DNA of 64,000 nt from Smittia aterrima (Eukaryota > Arthropoda > Insecta > Diptera > Chironomidae). The stretch is from positions 13,981,537 through 14,045,536 of the forward strand of contig CP093829.1 of NCBI GenBank assembly GCA_033063855.1. Direction: 5' to 3'. Shown in pieces: positions 22,760-34,400 of this stretch. Below the pieces are notes generated by a model that saw nothing but the letters and a program-made list of their open reading frames with translations, was not told the origin of the DNA and did not search any database. Every line of letters begins with the position of its first letter. Position 1 is the stretch's first letter. The translations under genes and the position numbers were made by a program.

Positions 22760-23556
22760 TGTGCCCGTTAAATATTTGAATCACGTGTGCTGACTTTTCT
22801 GAATGAAAAAAGGTTAAACTTCTATATTGTCGCTTGGCATTGAACTTGATTACAGTTGCCTACTGCAGTTTTCCTGTCTTAATTCGTAGCATCATTAAGT
22901 AACAATAAACATGAGTCACATGATTCGCAAAACGTAATAATTTACTAACTGATCGAGATCAACCCAAAAATAAAAGTGCCATCAAAGAAAAAAAACATTG
23001 TCAAAGAAATATTTTACACTACAATGAAGAGCGTTAAATAAAAATTTCACATTTAAGGGCCATTCGCAAATAAACTTTTGTTTAAATCATCAGAATGCAT
23101 GTTCATAAGTTTCACATTTGATACAATATTTTCTAAACTTCCGGAAGTCGAGCCATATTTTCCCATGTTACAACAGAACAATGGATGACAATATTCGAAA
23201 TTTCAGAACGATTTAATGCTTGATGTCGCAATGATCGTGTGACATCGAAAAAGATTGCTTTTTTGGGATGTAATGCGAGCACCAATACTTGAAACTGAAG
23301 AATGCAAAGGCTTTAGAACTGTGGTTTCCGTCAAGAATCTGAACGTTTTCCAAAACTATTTTTTTGATGAGTAACTGTCGTAAACTTGAATAACAATGAA
23401 TCTTTAGTGTCATAACAGAGTCATAATAAAGCTTATCAATTTTCCCTTTTGACGTTTAAATCTTCTGTAATCTTCTTAGGTGCAAAACATTTGCATTTTC
23501 ACGTTGTTTATCGTTCTTTTCTTTAATCTATCAAACAAACTTTAAGATAACTCACC
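22760..23556 (-). other. Unc-93-like 5'UTR with upstream intron
   Basis: On the minus strand an acceptor (cattcag) ends at 22799, leaving a 39-base 5'UTR before the ATG at 22759. A strong donor, CTTTCG then gtgagttatc, lies at 23555. A non-coding first exon ending at 23556 and an intron 23555-22799 is the natural model. The exon's outer edge is not defined. Confidence 0.45.
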
Positions 23557-25830
23557 GAAAGTTCTATAGGTTTATTTTGTTTCACTGACGTAAGGAGTCG
23601 CGGTTAAGCCATTAAACGAAAGATTTGCGAGAATATTATTTTGCTCGACACTTCAAGAATTCGCGAGGCTTGTTCAGTTTGTTTAAAAAAAATATGACGA
23701 TCGAAAAAAATCAAAATAAGACTTTATGCTCTTGAGTTCGCAATACCGATGCTACTTCAATTTTCTGTCTTCTCTTGTAATTTTTATTTGTAAGCCTTCA
23801 TTCACAACTTTAAGGTTTTAAAAGTTTACTTAATCGTTTAAAATTTATCTCAATATTTAACTTCTATTTGCATTTGATATTTAAGCAAATCTCTTCCAAT
23901 GAATTTTATGCCGATGATATCTCGAGGACCCAAAATTATCAAGTCTTCGCCACGAGTCGCGCAAAGCTACACAAGCCGGCGCCGCTAGCAAGAAATATTC
24001 ATTTTCAAACCTTCCCTGAGTCATTTATCTTGATTACAGTAAAAGCTGCTAGCAGGTAGCAAGCAGCTTTTATCTCGATCGAACCGCTTATGCACTCTTG
24101 AAATGGTTCCCGCGATTGAGCTGATGTCAACCATACAAACTTCCAAACACTTCAGTCTTCTCAGCGAAACAATTTTTTGTTCGACTTTTTCAAGGCTTTC
24201 GATTTTTCGTGAATGAATACCGAAAGGAGGTCAGTTTTTAAACTTCACCAACCATAACTAGAAAGAACCAGGCGCTCTAGCGATAGTTAATGTAGTCGAT
24301 TATTTATTCATGAATTCCAGAAATAAAAAATTCACTTTTCTCACCGTGATTTCTTTTGCAGTTTCTTCGTTTATTAAGAAGACTCGAGATCGAGAGACAA
24401 CGAACTCTTATAACAAGGAGGATCTCTTAATCTTGTTTTAAGCGGAAATCTCCTGAATATCTCGGTTTTTTTATAAACCTCCACTGTCGTTCGAACACAT
24501 CAGTAGTTAATCCTCGAGTATCGATTGATGTGGGAAAATTTTCGCGGGAAAGAAAAACTTTAAAGTTTTTGTTCATTTTCTGAGACTAAGACAGATGAAT
24601 CTTGACTTCTGATTATCTTAAATGTGTTTTCGCATTTCAGCACGTTTCGTTTTTTAACTACTAAAGCTGCTAGCGATTAGGAGCGTAATTTCAATAAGTT
24701 TAGTCCTCCCATAAAACAACACAACTGCTTACAGCTTACTCACTTTTCCAGAATATTTCAGAGTTTCTTTTCACATTCCCGTACAAATTTCTTGTTAAAT
24801 TTAAACTGAGAAAACTTCTGTCTGTCAACTGTTCAACTCGTTCGTACGAGTTCCAAAAGTGAAATGAGACGAGTAGCGAATTTTTTTTTAATTTTTTGTC
24901 TAACAGCTCCCGGCAGCGACTATACTTGAAAATGATTTGTTTGATTGTGTCGCTTCTCATAATTTATACTGCTCGTCATCAACACAATGAAGTACTGAAG
25001 TTCAGCTTGTTGCACTGTCTATGAATGATACCGAATAATTTATTCGTCATATTCGAAGGAACGTAAACTTAATCTATTAAATGTAGTGATTCAATCAATG
25101 GAAATAGTATGTAAACTCTCCTGAAAAGAAAACATCTGGAGGCACTCCACTGATGCTCTTGAGTATTTTTGTTCGAATAAAACTTGCATCGATTGACTGT
25201 CGTTGCTGAAAATTCTTATTTTATGGGAAACAATTCTGAGAGGAAGGAAGTCGGAAATGATTGTGACTTTATAAGCTTAACATGACCTTCCATGCCAGAT
25301 ATTCATATGACTCGTTAGAAAAACATCGGTAATACAAACAAACCGACAGATGTCTTATCAGAACTTGGGCACTTGTCGATTTTTCACGTGTTTTTCTTTG
25401 TTTTAGGAAGTTTACGCGCGAACTCGGGTACAAAAACTGCAAAATAAACGTAAATTACCCGTAAATTGCAGTGAAGCAGGAGGTAAAAAAAATGTTGAAA
25501 TGGCGTAACGATGTAAGAGTTGGTTTAAACTGCCTTGTTCCAGAAATTATGAACAATCATTTACCTTTGCTCGCACAAAGTTTCTCGCGGTCACATTTTC
25601 TCCTCTCGCGCTTCATATATGAAATTGTTACTTGCAAGATAAACGAAGAGTTGATAAGCGATCTTCAGTTTGGAATGAATTTAGGTCCCGTGATAGTTAA
25701 ATTTATCTCGAATAGCTGTCAAGTTTATGTGAAGTGCGCGAAACAAACAGTTTTAAATCAAAAGATTGTATGTTAACTTTTTGAGAGATTTATTCCTCTG
25801 TTGCCTTCAAAATGTAAATCTCGACATCTC
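23557..25830. other. Intergenic, Unc-93-like to LSm3
   Basis: About 2.3 kb between the proposed 5' end of Unc-93-like and the 3' end of LSm3. ORFs here (for example 25471-25776) lack ATG starts, splice context and known domains. A short inverted repeat at 24041-24071 and repeated gctgctagc words are noted separately. Confidence 0.4.
24041..24071. repeat. Short inverted repeat (10-bp arms)
   Basis: Perfect 10-base arms (aaaagctgct and agcagctttt) flank an 11-base spacer that itself contains agcaggtagc. The gctgctagc word occurs again near 24666. It could be a factor-binding palindrome or a small hairpin; it is too short for a typical miRNA precursor. Confidence 0.45.
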
Positions 25831-26324
25831 TTAGTTGATTCGCATTGGAGGAGACACAAGAATGACACCGTCCCCACGAATAAAAAGAAATGGAATAGTT
25901 CGCTTCGTGGTCTTGTAAACTTCTTCATATGTTTCCTCATCAATCTCAACAGTTGTGATAGTTTCCTCAGCTTCAGATAAAACCATGTTCAAATGTTGAT
26001 CGAAAGCCTATAATGAATATTTAAGCAATTGAAGTTTTTTGATTGAATAGAACTCACATGTAAGACTCCGCGAAGTTCACGATCATTTCTCAGCTTCACA
26101 AAAATCTTTTCATCCAAGCTCAGCCTTATCAAATCAAGAGGTTCTTTCACGGGTGTAATTAACGAATGCTGCAAAAATCTCAGAATTATTGCAAAAATTA
26201 AGAAAATCCGGCAACAACAAACAAAACGTTTTCAATTTTCATTTTGATTGTATGAAACTATCGAATATTCGTTAATTGTTAAACATCAGTTTATTGCTCT
26301 ACCCACCTGTTCCTCTTCTGCCAT
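25831..26324 (-). CDS. LSm3: U6 snRNA-associated Sm-like protein LSm3
   Basis: Shared subunit of the LSm2-8 ring on U6 snRNA (splicing) and the LSm1-7 ring (mRNA decapping). Exons 26324-26307 (18 nt), 26168-26058 and 26007-25831 give 101 aa, the family size. The N terminus is MAEEEQ. The Sm1 motif covers EPLDLIRLSLDEKIFVKLRN to HLNMVL, and the Sm2 motif is IPFLFIRGDGVILVSPP, with the RGDG signature. The conserved EETITTVEIDEETYEEVYK links them. It is head to head with the Regnase gene. Confidence 0.96.
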
Positions 26325-26830
26325 AGTTTTTAGTATTTAAAGCTGTGTATTAATATTGAATTTAAGTTTTTAGTTTCGAATTGAAAAATTGTTTTGATTG
26401 AAAAATTTAAATAAAAATTATCCGGTAAAAAACTAAACGGCTATTAAAAATAAATGTCATCTTCTAAATGATTTCCTTATAGAATTTTTGGAAGAAAACC
26501 ATCCAACTTACTCGGCTAATTTGTCTTCAGTTAATTCAAGCATTATTTCTCTTTGTTTTAGGCTTAAGAAGATAAAAATGTCCAAGCCGTTAAAAATATT
26601 AAAAAACTCGCGCTCACTGTATTCAGTAAAGTTTATTTTAGGCGCCTTCACATCAGAAATATTAAAGAGAAAAAATATAGCGATTGCAGAGAATGAGAGA
26701 AAATCAGTTTCGTAAAGTCTGAAGCCGAGGAAACACAGACAATTATTTGTCACAAGTTTTAAGTTATTGGAGGTGCTCTGTTAACTATTGTAGAAAACTT
26801 CTACTAAAATCGATTATTGATAAATCAAAT
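26325..26830. promoter_or_regulatory. LSm3-Regnase divergent upstream region
   Basis: About 500 bp between divergent start codons. Both strands carry short ORFs between 26488 and 26753 with no recognised domain. The minus-strand frame ends near a perfect gtaagt donor at 26511 but has no workable downstream exon. Most likely this is promoter and 5'UTR sequence. Confidence 0.4.
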
Positions 26831-29460
26831 ATGTTTAGCAATTCCTCAAGTGTTAAAGAGGTATTTTTTTTTACAAAAACTTCATTTATGGCTGAATGAT
26901 TACTTTTGCTTGTGAAAGATTCGAAATTTTACACTAATTGTGCAACAACTATATCCGGATTCAAAATATCAGATCGATGCATTGTTGATTAAAAACTTAC
27001 GAGATATAATGAGAAAATCTTCCCGGAACTAAAGTTACGAACAAATGTATCAAAATTTTCACTTTCTTTTCCATTGTGTTGTGTTTTCTTCATGCCACAA
27101 AGGTGGATCAACTGGACGAGGATTCCAGCTACGACTCAGACACGGAGGCAGTGAATTCCCCTCATCCGAACGCAAGCAGAAACGTCAGCGAAACTTTGGC
27201 TCAAGAACTTGAAGATTTTAGTTCCGTGAGTATTTTATTTTTTCTTATTCCGTCATCATCAATACCGGATCTCAAACAAAATATTGAAATTGTTGTTGCT
27301 TAATTTTTCTCTTCTCTCTTCGCACACTTTACGTCGTTTCGAATCGCCAGCCGAACTACAGACAGTATCTGGAATTTGCTTTGAAGTTGGGGTATTCCGA
27401 GCGGCTTGTGCAGATCGCATTGGGACGTCTTGGCGGAAATCCAACAAACAATGAGCTGCTTGCGGAGCTAATTAAATTGGGCTCGCAACCCGGATCTAAT
27501 GGTAATGTATTGAATGAAAATGGTGCACTTCGAACTCGTTTTCTTTTCTCTCATCACCTCTCCACGACTTTAATTGTTTCTTATGCTTCGTCGTCTCATT
27601 TTTGTCTTCTCTTTTTTTCTTCTCTGTTTTCGTGCTTGCTCGTCGATCATTAGCATGTGATTTTGGAGCTGATATTAAAGGCAGTGACACTGGCGAAGAC
27701 TGTCCATTGACGGAACAGGATGCACTTAGACCGATCGTCATCGACGGTAGTAATGTGGCGATGGGTCACGGAAACAAAGAAGTTTTTAGCTGTAGAGGAA
27801 TTGCAATTTGTGTCGACTATTTCCGGTTTCGAGGTCATAAAGATATCACAGTATTTGTGCCGAAATGGAGAAAGGAAAGCGCCAGACCTGACAATCCTAT
27901 TAAAGATCAGGAAATTCTAAACGAGTTGGAGAGGGAAAGAATTCTAGTTTTTACACCGTCAAGAAATCTCAAAAATGGAAAACGAATGGTTTGTTACGAT
28001 GATCGCTACATTTTGAAATTGGCGGTAGAAAACGAAGGAATCGTTGTTTCCAACGACAACTATAGAGATCTTCTTCAAGAGAGTAATGAGTTTAAAGAAG
28101 TGGTCGAGGAAAGGATACTTATGTACTCATTTGTCAATAATCGGTTTATGCCTCCTGATGATCCGTTAGGAAAACTTGGACCGACACTCGATAACTTTCT
28201 AAAATTTCAATCAAGGTAAAATGATATGTCAAAATTATGAACCTATGTTAATATTGTTTTATTTTTAGGAAAGCGGATCAACAGATTTGTCCCTATGGTT
28301 TAAAAAAGACTTGCACATATGGAAACAAATGTAAATTCTATCATCCGGAACGCGGGCCTCATCCACACAAATCGGTAACAGAAAAATTATCAGACTTTGC
28401 TAATTATCATCTGCAAGCCCGCAATAGCGAAGCAATAAAAAAGCAAGTGCAAGGAAAGTCTCTGAGTGTTCCTTTAAACAATAACAACAACTTGGCCGCA
28501 AACATTCCTGCTTCAAATAGTGACAACTTTAGAAAGCAATCGTTATGTCGAACAACATCAATCGCTCCGAATTCACATCAACACTTAGTACCACCAACAC
28601 TTCAACTGGCTTCTCATAAACAATATCGTCTTTCGCCTGGACAGCAAGCACTTTCTGCAAGTTCTTCTCCAACCAATAACAATGCGATGTCTCAAATGCA
28701 ACATCAACAACATCAACAATTTCATAAATCGCAAAGCATTGATAATCTGCCTCGTGAGATGTATCAACAACCAATAAACTATTCAAGCAACTTATGGAAT
28801 CAAGGTCAACAACCAGAATTATCAAACCAGCATTCACAAATGTCTGAAGATATGTCAATCAACCTGCACAAGAAACTACAGAGACAGCTTTCGCTTTTAA
28901 ATCCTTTCGATCCACGTCTTTATCCAATGCAACGGTTCCCAAATTCTCATATGGGACAAAGTAATCCAAACGCTGATCATTTTTCATCACCTGCTCATAA
29001 ACAACTATCAGCATCTCAATCAACGGGAAACGCACTAGGACAGAATCTTAATCAAAATATGTATGAGCATCAGGTGAGCTAATATAATTTTTTTTTCTTT
29101 CATAGTAAATATTGAGATTAATTGTTTTAGCATGTAATACGAATAGCATCAGCTCCCGATTCTTCAAATAATTGGACAAACTCACCTTACAACATGCAAC
29201 AGACTCACCTTCCCTCATCGTCTGCATCAGAACCTCATATAAATTGGTCTATTGCGGATCAACGTCGAAGGCTTCACTATCATCTCTGTAATATTTTCCC
29301 GAAGAAAGGTAAAAGCATACAAATTAATAATACTGTTCAAAATATAACAATATTTTTATTCAAAATTCTAGAAGTGGAGCAAGCCATGTCAATGTTCCCA
29401 GAAGAAGCAAATCCTCAAAAAATCTGTTCAGCTATCCTAAGTAACTTAAGACAGCATTGA
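26831..29460 (+). CDS. ZC3H12: Regnase/ZC3H12-type endoribonuclease
   Basis: Endoribonuclease of the Regnase (MCPIP/ZC3H12) family, which cleaves stem-loops in 3'UTRs of immune and other mRNAs. Exons 26831-26860, 27103-27225, 27351-27501, 27654-28215, 28269-29073, 29131-29308 and 29372-29460 give 645 aa. After an acidic N terminus comes a UBA-like helical domain (LEFALKLGYSERLVQIAL), then the NYN/PIN nuclease from LRPIVIDGSNVAMGHG (Asp132), with CYDDRYILKLA, VSNDNYRDL and FMPPDDPLG. The acidic residues are all present, so it should be active. A CCCH finger follows (CPYGLKKTCTYGNKCKFYH), then a long Gln/Asn-rich linker and a conserved C-terminal helical domain ending PEEANPQKICSAILSNL. The 10-codon first exon is inferred from phase alone. 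Confidence 0.92.
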
Positions 29461-29496
29461 AATATCTCCATTCCTGCGATGGTTTCAATAATTAGC

Positions 29497-29520
29497 AATA
29501 AAAATCATATTTAAAATAAA
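29497..29520 (+). terminator. Regnase polyadenylation signals
   Basis: Two AATAAA hexamers (29497 and 29515), about 40-60 bases past the Regnase stop. The next gene starts 120 bases further on, so its promoter must overlap this end. Confidence 0.55.
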
Positions 29521-29640
29521 TTGTTTTTACCCGCCTTAATGTGTGTGTGTTCGTAGTTGATGCGAAAATTGAGGATGGAAAACTACTCCAAGCTGTAAAC
29601 AAAAACCAAGCGGACTATTTTCATTTAACTAATTGTGGAA

Positions 29641-31259
29641 ATGGCAGCTTGTAGATTGTGTGGAGCCAATACTGGTGGTGACTTGGTAACCACACTTGAT
29701 GAATTATTGAATGATCACTACTCGAACAGCAATCTTGTGTTTTATTTTTGCGAAGTCGATCTGAGCACAAATGAGAACAGCAACAGGTAAGAATTAAAAT
29801 AGCTATAATTTATATAAGAATAACTCTTTGATTTTTCTTCAAGAGTATGTAAAAAATGCAAAAACATGTTTTCGGACCTTGACGAAATAAAGAAATATCA
29901 ACTTCAACTGAAAAAACATCTTAAGCCCGTCATCGAAAATTATGTTGCCGAAATAGTAGAAAGCTCAGCTTGTCACTTTAGAGCAGTGGATATGGAGGAT
30001 CCGCTAACGCCAGAAAATAACAATAACATGTCGGAAAAAAATGTGCAAAATATTCTAGCAGGAACTTCGATCGACAGTTCTTATCTTTCGATCGATGACG
30101 ATTCCTCAGCATCAGGTTTCACAAATTCAAGTGGGAAACGGAATGTACACGAGATGCTAGAATGCTATGTATCTTTGGAAAGATTGAATATTGAATTTGA
30201 GACGAGTGATGCAAGCTCTGAAGAATCAGATGACGAGGTTGAAATTAATCATCCAATTACGAGTACTTTTGAGTCATCCTATACGTGCTTATCTCCTTCA
30301 AAACGAATGAGACTGTCAGCACCTCATGAATATCGCCTGGTATGTTTATTATTATTATGTGTATTCCGATTACTCAGCAAATTGAAATTCCAATTTGAAG
30401 CAGTTTTTAATTGAGCCTTCATTGTAGACAGATGTTTCGGAATCAGATCAAGATGAAATATCGAAGCAGCCTTTATTATCGACCATGTTGCAAGAGACCA
30501 AATTTGACGAAAATAGTTCATTGGAAGTTGACAACCAAGCAAACTACAGGGAATTCTTCGAAACTATTTTGGATGAAGGCTACAAAGGCGATTTGGCAAG
30601 CAAACTTACATCTTTGACTGGAAAGGACACAAACGAACCTATCTCAGAAAGTCTTGCTTCTCGCTTTGCACAATGGATCACAATGAAGCTCGATTGCACG
30701 CATGACTCTTGTGATCAATCTTATCACTCACCCTTCGACATACTTGTGCACAAAACCAATTCTCATCCTGAGTTGAAGCACAACTTCATCGACTGTCCTC
30801 TTTGTGACTCAAAAACCTTACAACTCTTTAGTTTCTCACAGTTTATCCAGCATGTTCATGATACGCACTCTCGGATTTATAGTTTCTGGTAGCATATCTT
30901 TCTTATGTAAAAAATTACGAATTTCTAAACTTTTTTTCCCTTTCTTTAGCTGTGTTTGTTGTCCAAAGATGTTCTACAACTACCAAGCTTTATTCAACCA
31001 TTACCATAACTATCATCCGGAGTTGAAAAAGATTCACATGTGCATTAAAGATGGCCTTTTGTTTGACAGCCGTGCTAAGTTCTGGGAACACGTTGAAATT
31101 CACGAAAAGAATCAAAGTCCTTTTCCTCATAAACCACATTTTAAAAAAGAAAAAAGTGGAGAGTAAGTTTTTTTGTTGTCATAATCCCCATTTTAATTTT
31201 TCTAATTTAACATTTTTGATTACAGAACTCGAGCAGTTTTCACAATGACCAAAGACTAA
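29641..31259 (+). CDS. ZAD and C2H2 zinc-finger protein
   Basis: Insect-type zinc-finger transcription factor; the ZAD is a dimerising treble-clef domain expanded in insects. Exons 29641-29786, 29844-30339, 30428-30888, 30950-31162 and 31226-31259 give 449 aa. ZAD zinc ligands are Cys4, Cys7, Cys51 and Cys54 (CRLCGA and VCKKC), split by intron 1. An acidic Ser/Asp-rich linker follows. The fingers are few and irregular: CTHDSC...HKTNSH, CPLC...HVHDTH and CCVCCPKMF...HYHNYH keep C2H2 spacing, while a last unit (MCIKDG...HVEIH) lacks the second Cys. The C terminus is short. I do not recognise a specific orthologue. The stop-containing readings through introns 3 and 4 are resolved by splicing. 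Confidence 0.88.
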
Positions 31260-31419
31260 AACGTTACTCTATTTTACAAAATTTGAATTATATATATTGT
31301 TAAGGTTGATTGTATTATAAGAAATTCTCGAAATTGACTGGTTAATGACTAGCCCTAACAAATATTAGAATCTCTTTAACAATTCATGATACTCAAGAGC
31401 TCTAAAAAACAAAACCTAC

Positions 31420-31434
31420 AATAAATTGAATAAA
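31420..31434 (+). terminator. ZAD gene polyadenylation signals
   Basis: Overlapping AATAAA hexamers at 31420 and 31429, about 160 bases after the stop at 31259. Confidence 0.55.
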
Positions 31435-34400
31435 GTTGTATTGAATATAAAAGCCTTCTTCTATTCAAATTCATTTGTCTTTTCATCCAAGAAGATATCT
31501 CCACAAACAACACTATTTTAACAACTTTCGTGCACCTTCATTAGCATTTCGAGGAAATCTTTCAAGAGGTAAGATCAGTATTTCGAGAAAACAACTTCCT
31601 CTAAAAATTCTGATAATATCCTGAATTTAATAATTGCTAGTATTGGTGGACTTTAGCTTTTACTCCAACCCTTCAACTTGACCAACTTGACCAACCCTTT
31701 CATTCTAGAATGTACTATCTTGATTCAATCGATATCATCAATCATTCGAATTAACTCATTTAACATGTTCTTTCATTATTTTCTCAACGATTTTCCATTA
31801 TCATTTGGTGTCGATTTGTGCACATCAAAACTTTGTTTGTTTATTAATGACACACGCATTTATAAATCAAACAGCGAAAACTCTGCCGAAGAAGAAACTC
31901 TTTCATTTTTCATGGGACTATATTCTACGTCACTGGAGGAAATCTGAGACTTACTGCTATGTGTCGAAGGTGTGTTGACAATGTAGAACCACACTTTGTA
32001 AATTTAAGATAAAAGAGAATGTTTTAGTAGAAGCTGTTTACGACGTAATATTAAATTTCTGAAGCTTTCATCATTAATCATTTCATTTTAGCGACTAACG
32101 CGTATTTCATTAAAAATTCGGTTAAACTTCTACTCGAAGGCAAAATTCCGTCGCTGATCAAATGCAAACTAAGTAAAACAAAACTTCTTCGAAGCTACGA
32201 TCATAATTTATCTCCAATTTTCGCTCGGCTTATCTGTAATTAAATAATTGGAATACTAAAGATAACTTTTGGAGCTCGAGACGGTCGACGATACATTTTC
32301 TCATGAAAAACCACATACCAAGTCCCATATGATATTAATCAAAAAGCATCCGAGGACTTAATTATCATAGGCGCCTCAAATGCAAAGTTGCAGAAGAAAT
32401 AATTATAGCCTTTTAAGAAAACATAAACTGCATCCAAGCGAATAAATTAATTCATTTTGATTGGTGTGTGAAAGCCTCTGAATGATATCAACTGCTGCGT
32501 TTTCAGTCGAAGGTCTGCTTTTTATTGAATTTTATTCACCTCTCTTAATAAGATGCAGTTTGTTTTTTCTCTGCAAAAGTATTCATTAAGCATTTCATTA
32601 GATATTCGACTCGACTTAGTATTGATAAATGTAAATTTTAAATTTGGATCGAACATGAGCACGAATACTTCTCTTAACTGAACGTGAAGTGACACTTGAA
32701 AGTCAGGAAGCTAAACCGATTCAGAGTAAACACTATTGTTGAAAGAGTTCTTTTTTTTGGTCAAAAATCTAATTAGATCGACAATTGCCCTCAAATCCAA
32801 AACTGCCTCAAACCCTAATATATTCTTCAGCCTCCCTCGGGGTCGCATCGTGTTGCCACTTTTATTGGTTGTAAGTTCTTCTTCAACTATTTCTTGAGCG
32901 CCAGGACTTGTTATTGTTAGACCGGAACTAATTACAGAAAAAATTTAAATGTAAAATCTGTTTTTAAAATGAAAAGCTAAAGTATTGTTAATCTTGTTAA
33001 TTGTTAATTATAAGTTATCTAAAGTTGCCCGTAAATGAAACATTGGGTAACTAAATAAAAAATATTTTAAAAAAAAACGTGGTCTCCTTTTGAACGAGCT
33101 TTAATTTATTCGATGAGTTTTATTCAGAAGTGTCGCACAAATCTTTATAAAATTACATTATTAGGCGAGTGATGCTTAAAGTGAACATCGAGCAAACACA
33201 GTGTCTCAAGATCATAATTGAGCGCAGAATGAAACTCAAAAGCAATTATTTATGAAATTGTCTTTGAAGTCGACCGATCTGATATGTCTTACAGTAAGCA
33301 AAAGAGAGAGAGACGAAGCGATTTTTTCCCTTGAAATATTCTCGTTTAATTCATCTGAAAGCAGCAAGTACTATTAAGTGAAGAAAAGGAATTTCTCAGA
33401 ATAAATTCATTCTTGCTTTTGATCTTGGAAGTCATTTTAATATCTAGGTCTTTTACTGAAAATAATTGTTTTCAAGTTGAATTCTTCTCATGTTCGAATT
33501 GGCGACGATAATAACTAATCGATCATCTGATCTTAAAGTTAAAAAATTATAGCGCATCAGTTCTTTATCGATATTTAATTTAATTAATTGTATCAAGCAT
33601 GATTTTAATTCCAATGACTAAATTAAGCTCAATTAAACAATTAAAAGACTTTATTGGATGTCTTGAAATGTATCCCCTGTTGATTTGAATGGAGGGAACA
33701 ACAGCGATGCTACAAGCATAAAAAAATAACAAATTGTCTCTACTCACTTGCCAACAAATGTTCGAATGAGGGGGATAATTGTCAATTTACTTCCAACATT
33801 GTGGTTGACAAATTTTTAAATGCTGGGGACATTTCGAGAATTATTAAAAAAAATTCAACATATGTCACTGTCCTTGCATAATTTGACGCTTCAATTATGT
33901 CTTTGACTTAAATTTCTTCAACCACAAATCTTTTTCTCACGCAATCAACTGAGGTGCTGAGAAACTCATAAATGCACTTCATAAGGCTTTAAATGGTTTG
34001 TGTGTACGTTTCTATAGCAATTCAAGTCTTGAATCAATTTGTTAAATATAAATCTGATCGCTAAATATAACGCTTTGATCTTCATGCTAGATCAACTTTT
34101 TCTTCCGACAAAATCGGATCATGCCGAAAGGAGACTTTGTGTTACGCTACAATCAGAGAATGTTCAACTTGCTGAATTAATTTGTATTTTTTTCTCTGAT
34201 CGCTAGAAACAAAGGAATTCGAATCGCAGTGGACATTTAGCTTCAGTATTGAAAGATTTAAATGAATATCTCCAGCGATCCCAGAAGGGAATTTCTAAAA
34301 TCTTTTGTTTCAATACATTTGAAAGAATGGTCTTAAAAGAAAATTTCTCGACAACATAGGCGCACCGACATGCTTCGCTTTTGTCGGATTTAGAGCAGAT

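Noticed and set aside
26457..26753. Minus-strand ORF with a coding-like run (SLKQREIMLELTEDKLAE) ending at a perfect gtaagt donor
   Set aside because: The only downstream acceptor in frame would make a 36-nt intron, which is too short, and no domain or upstream exon is recognised.
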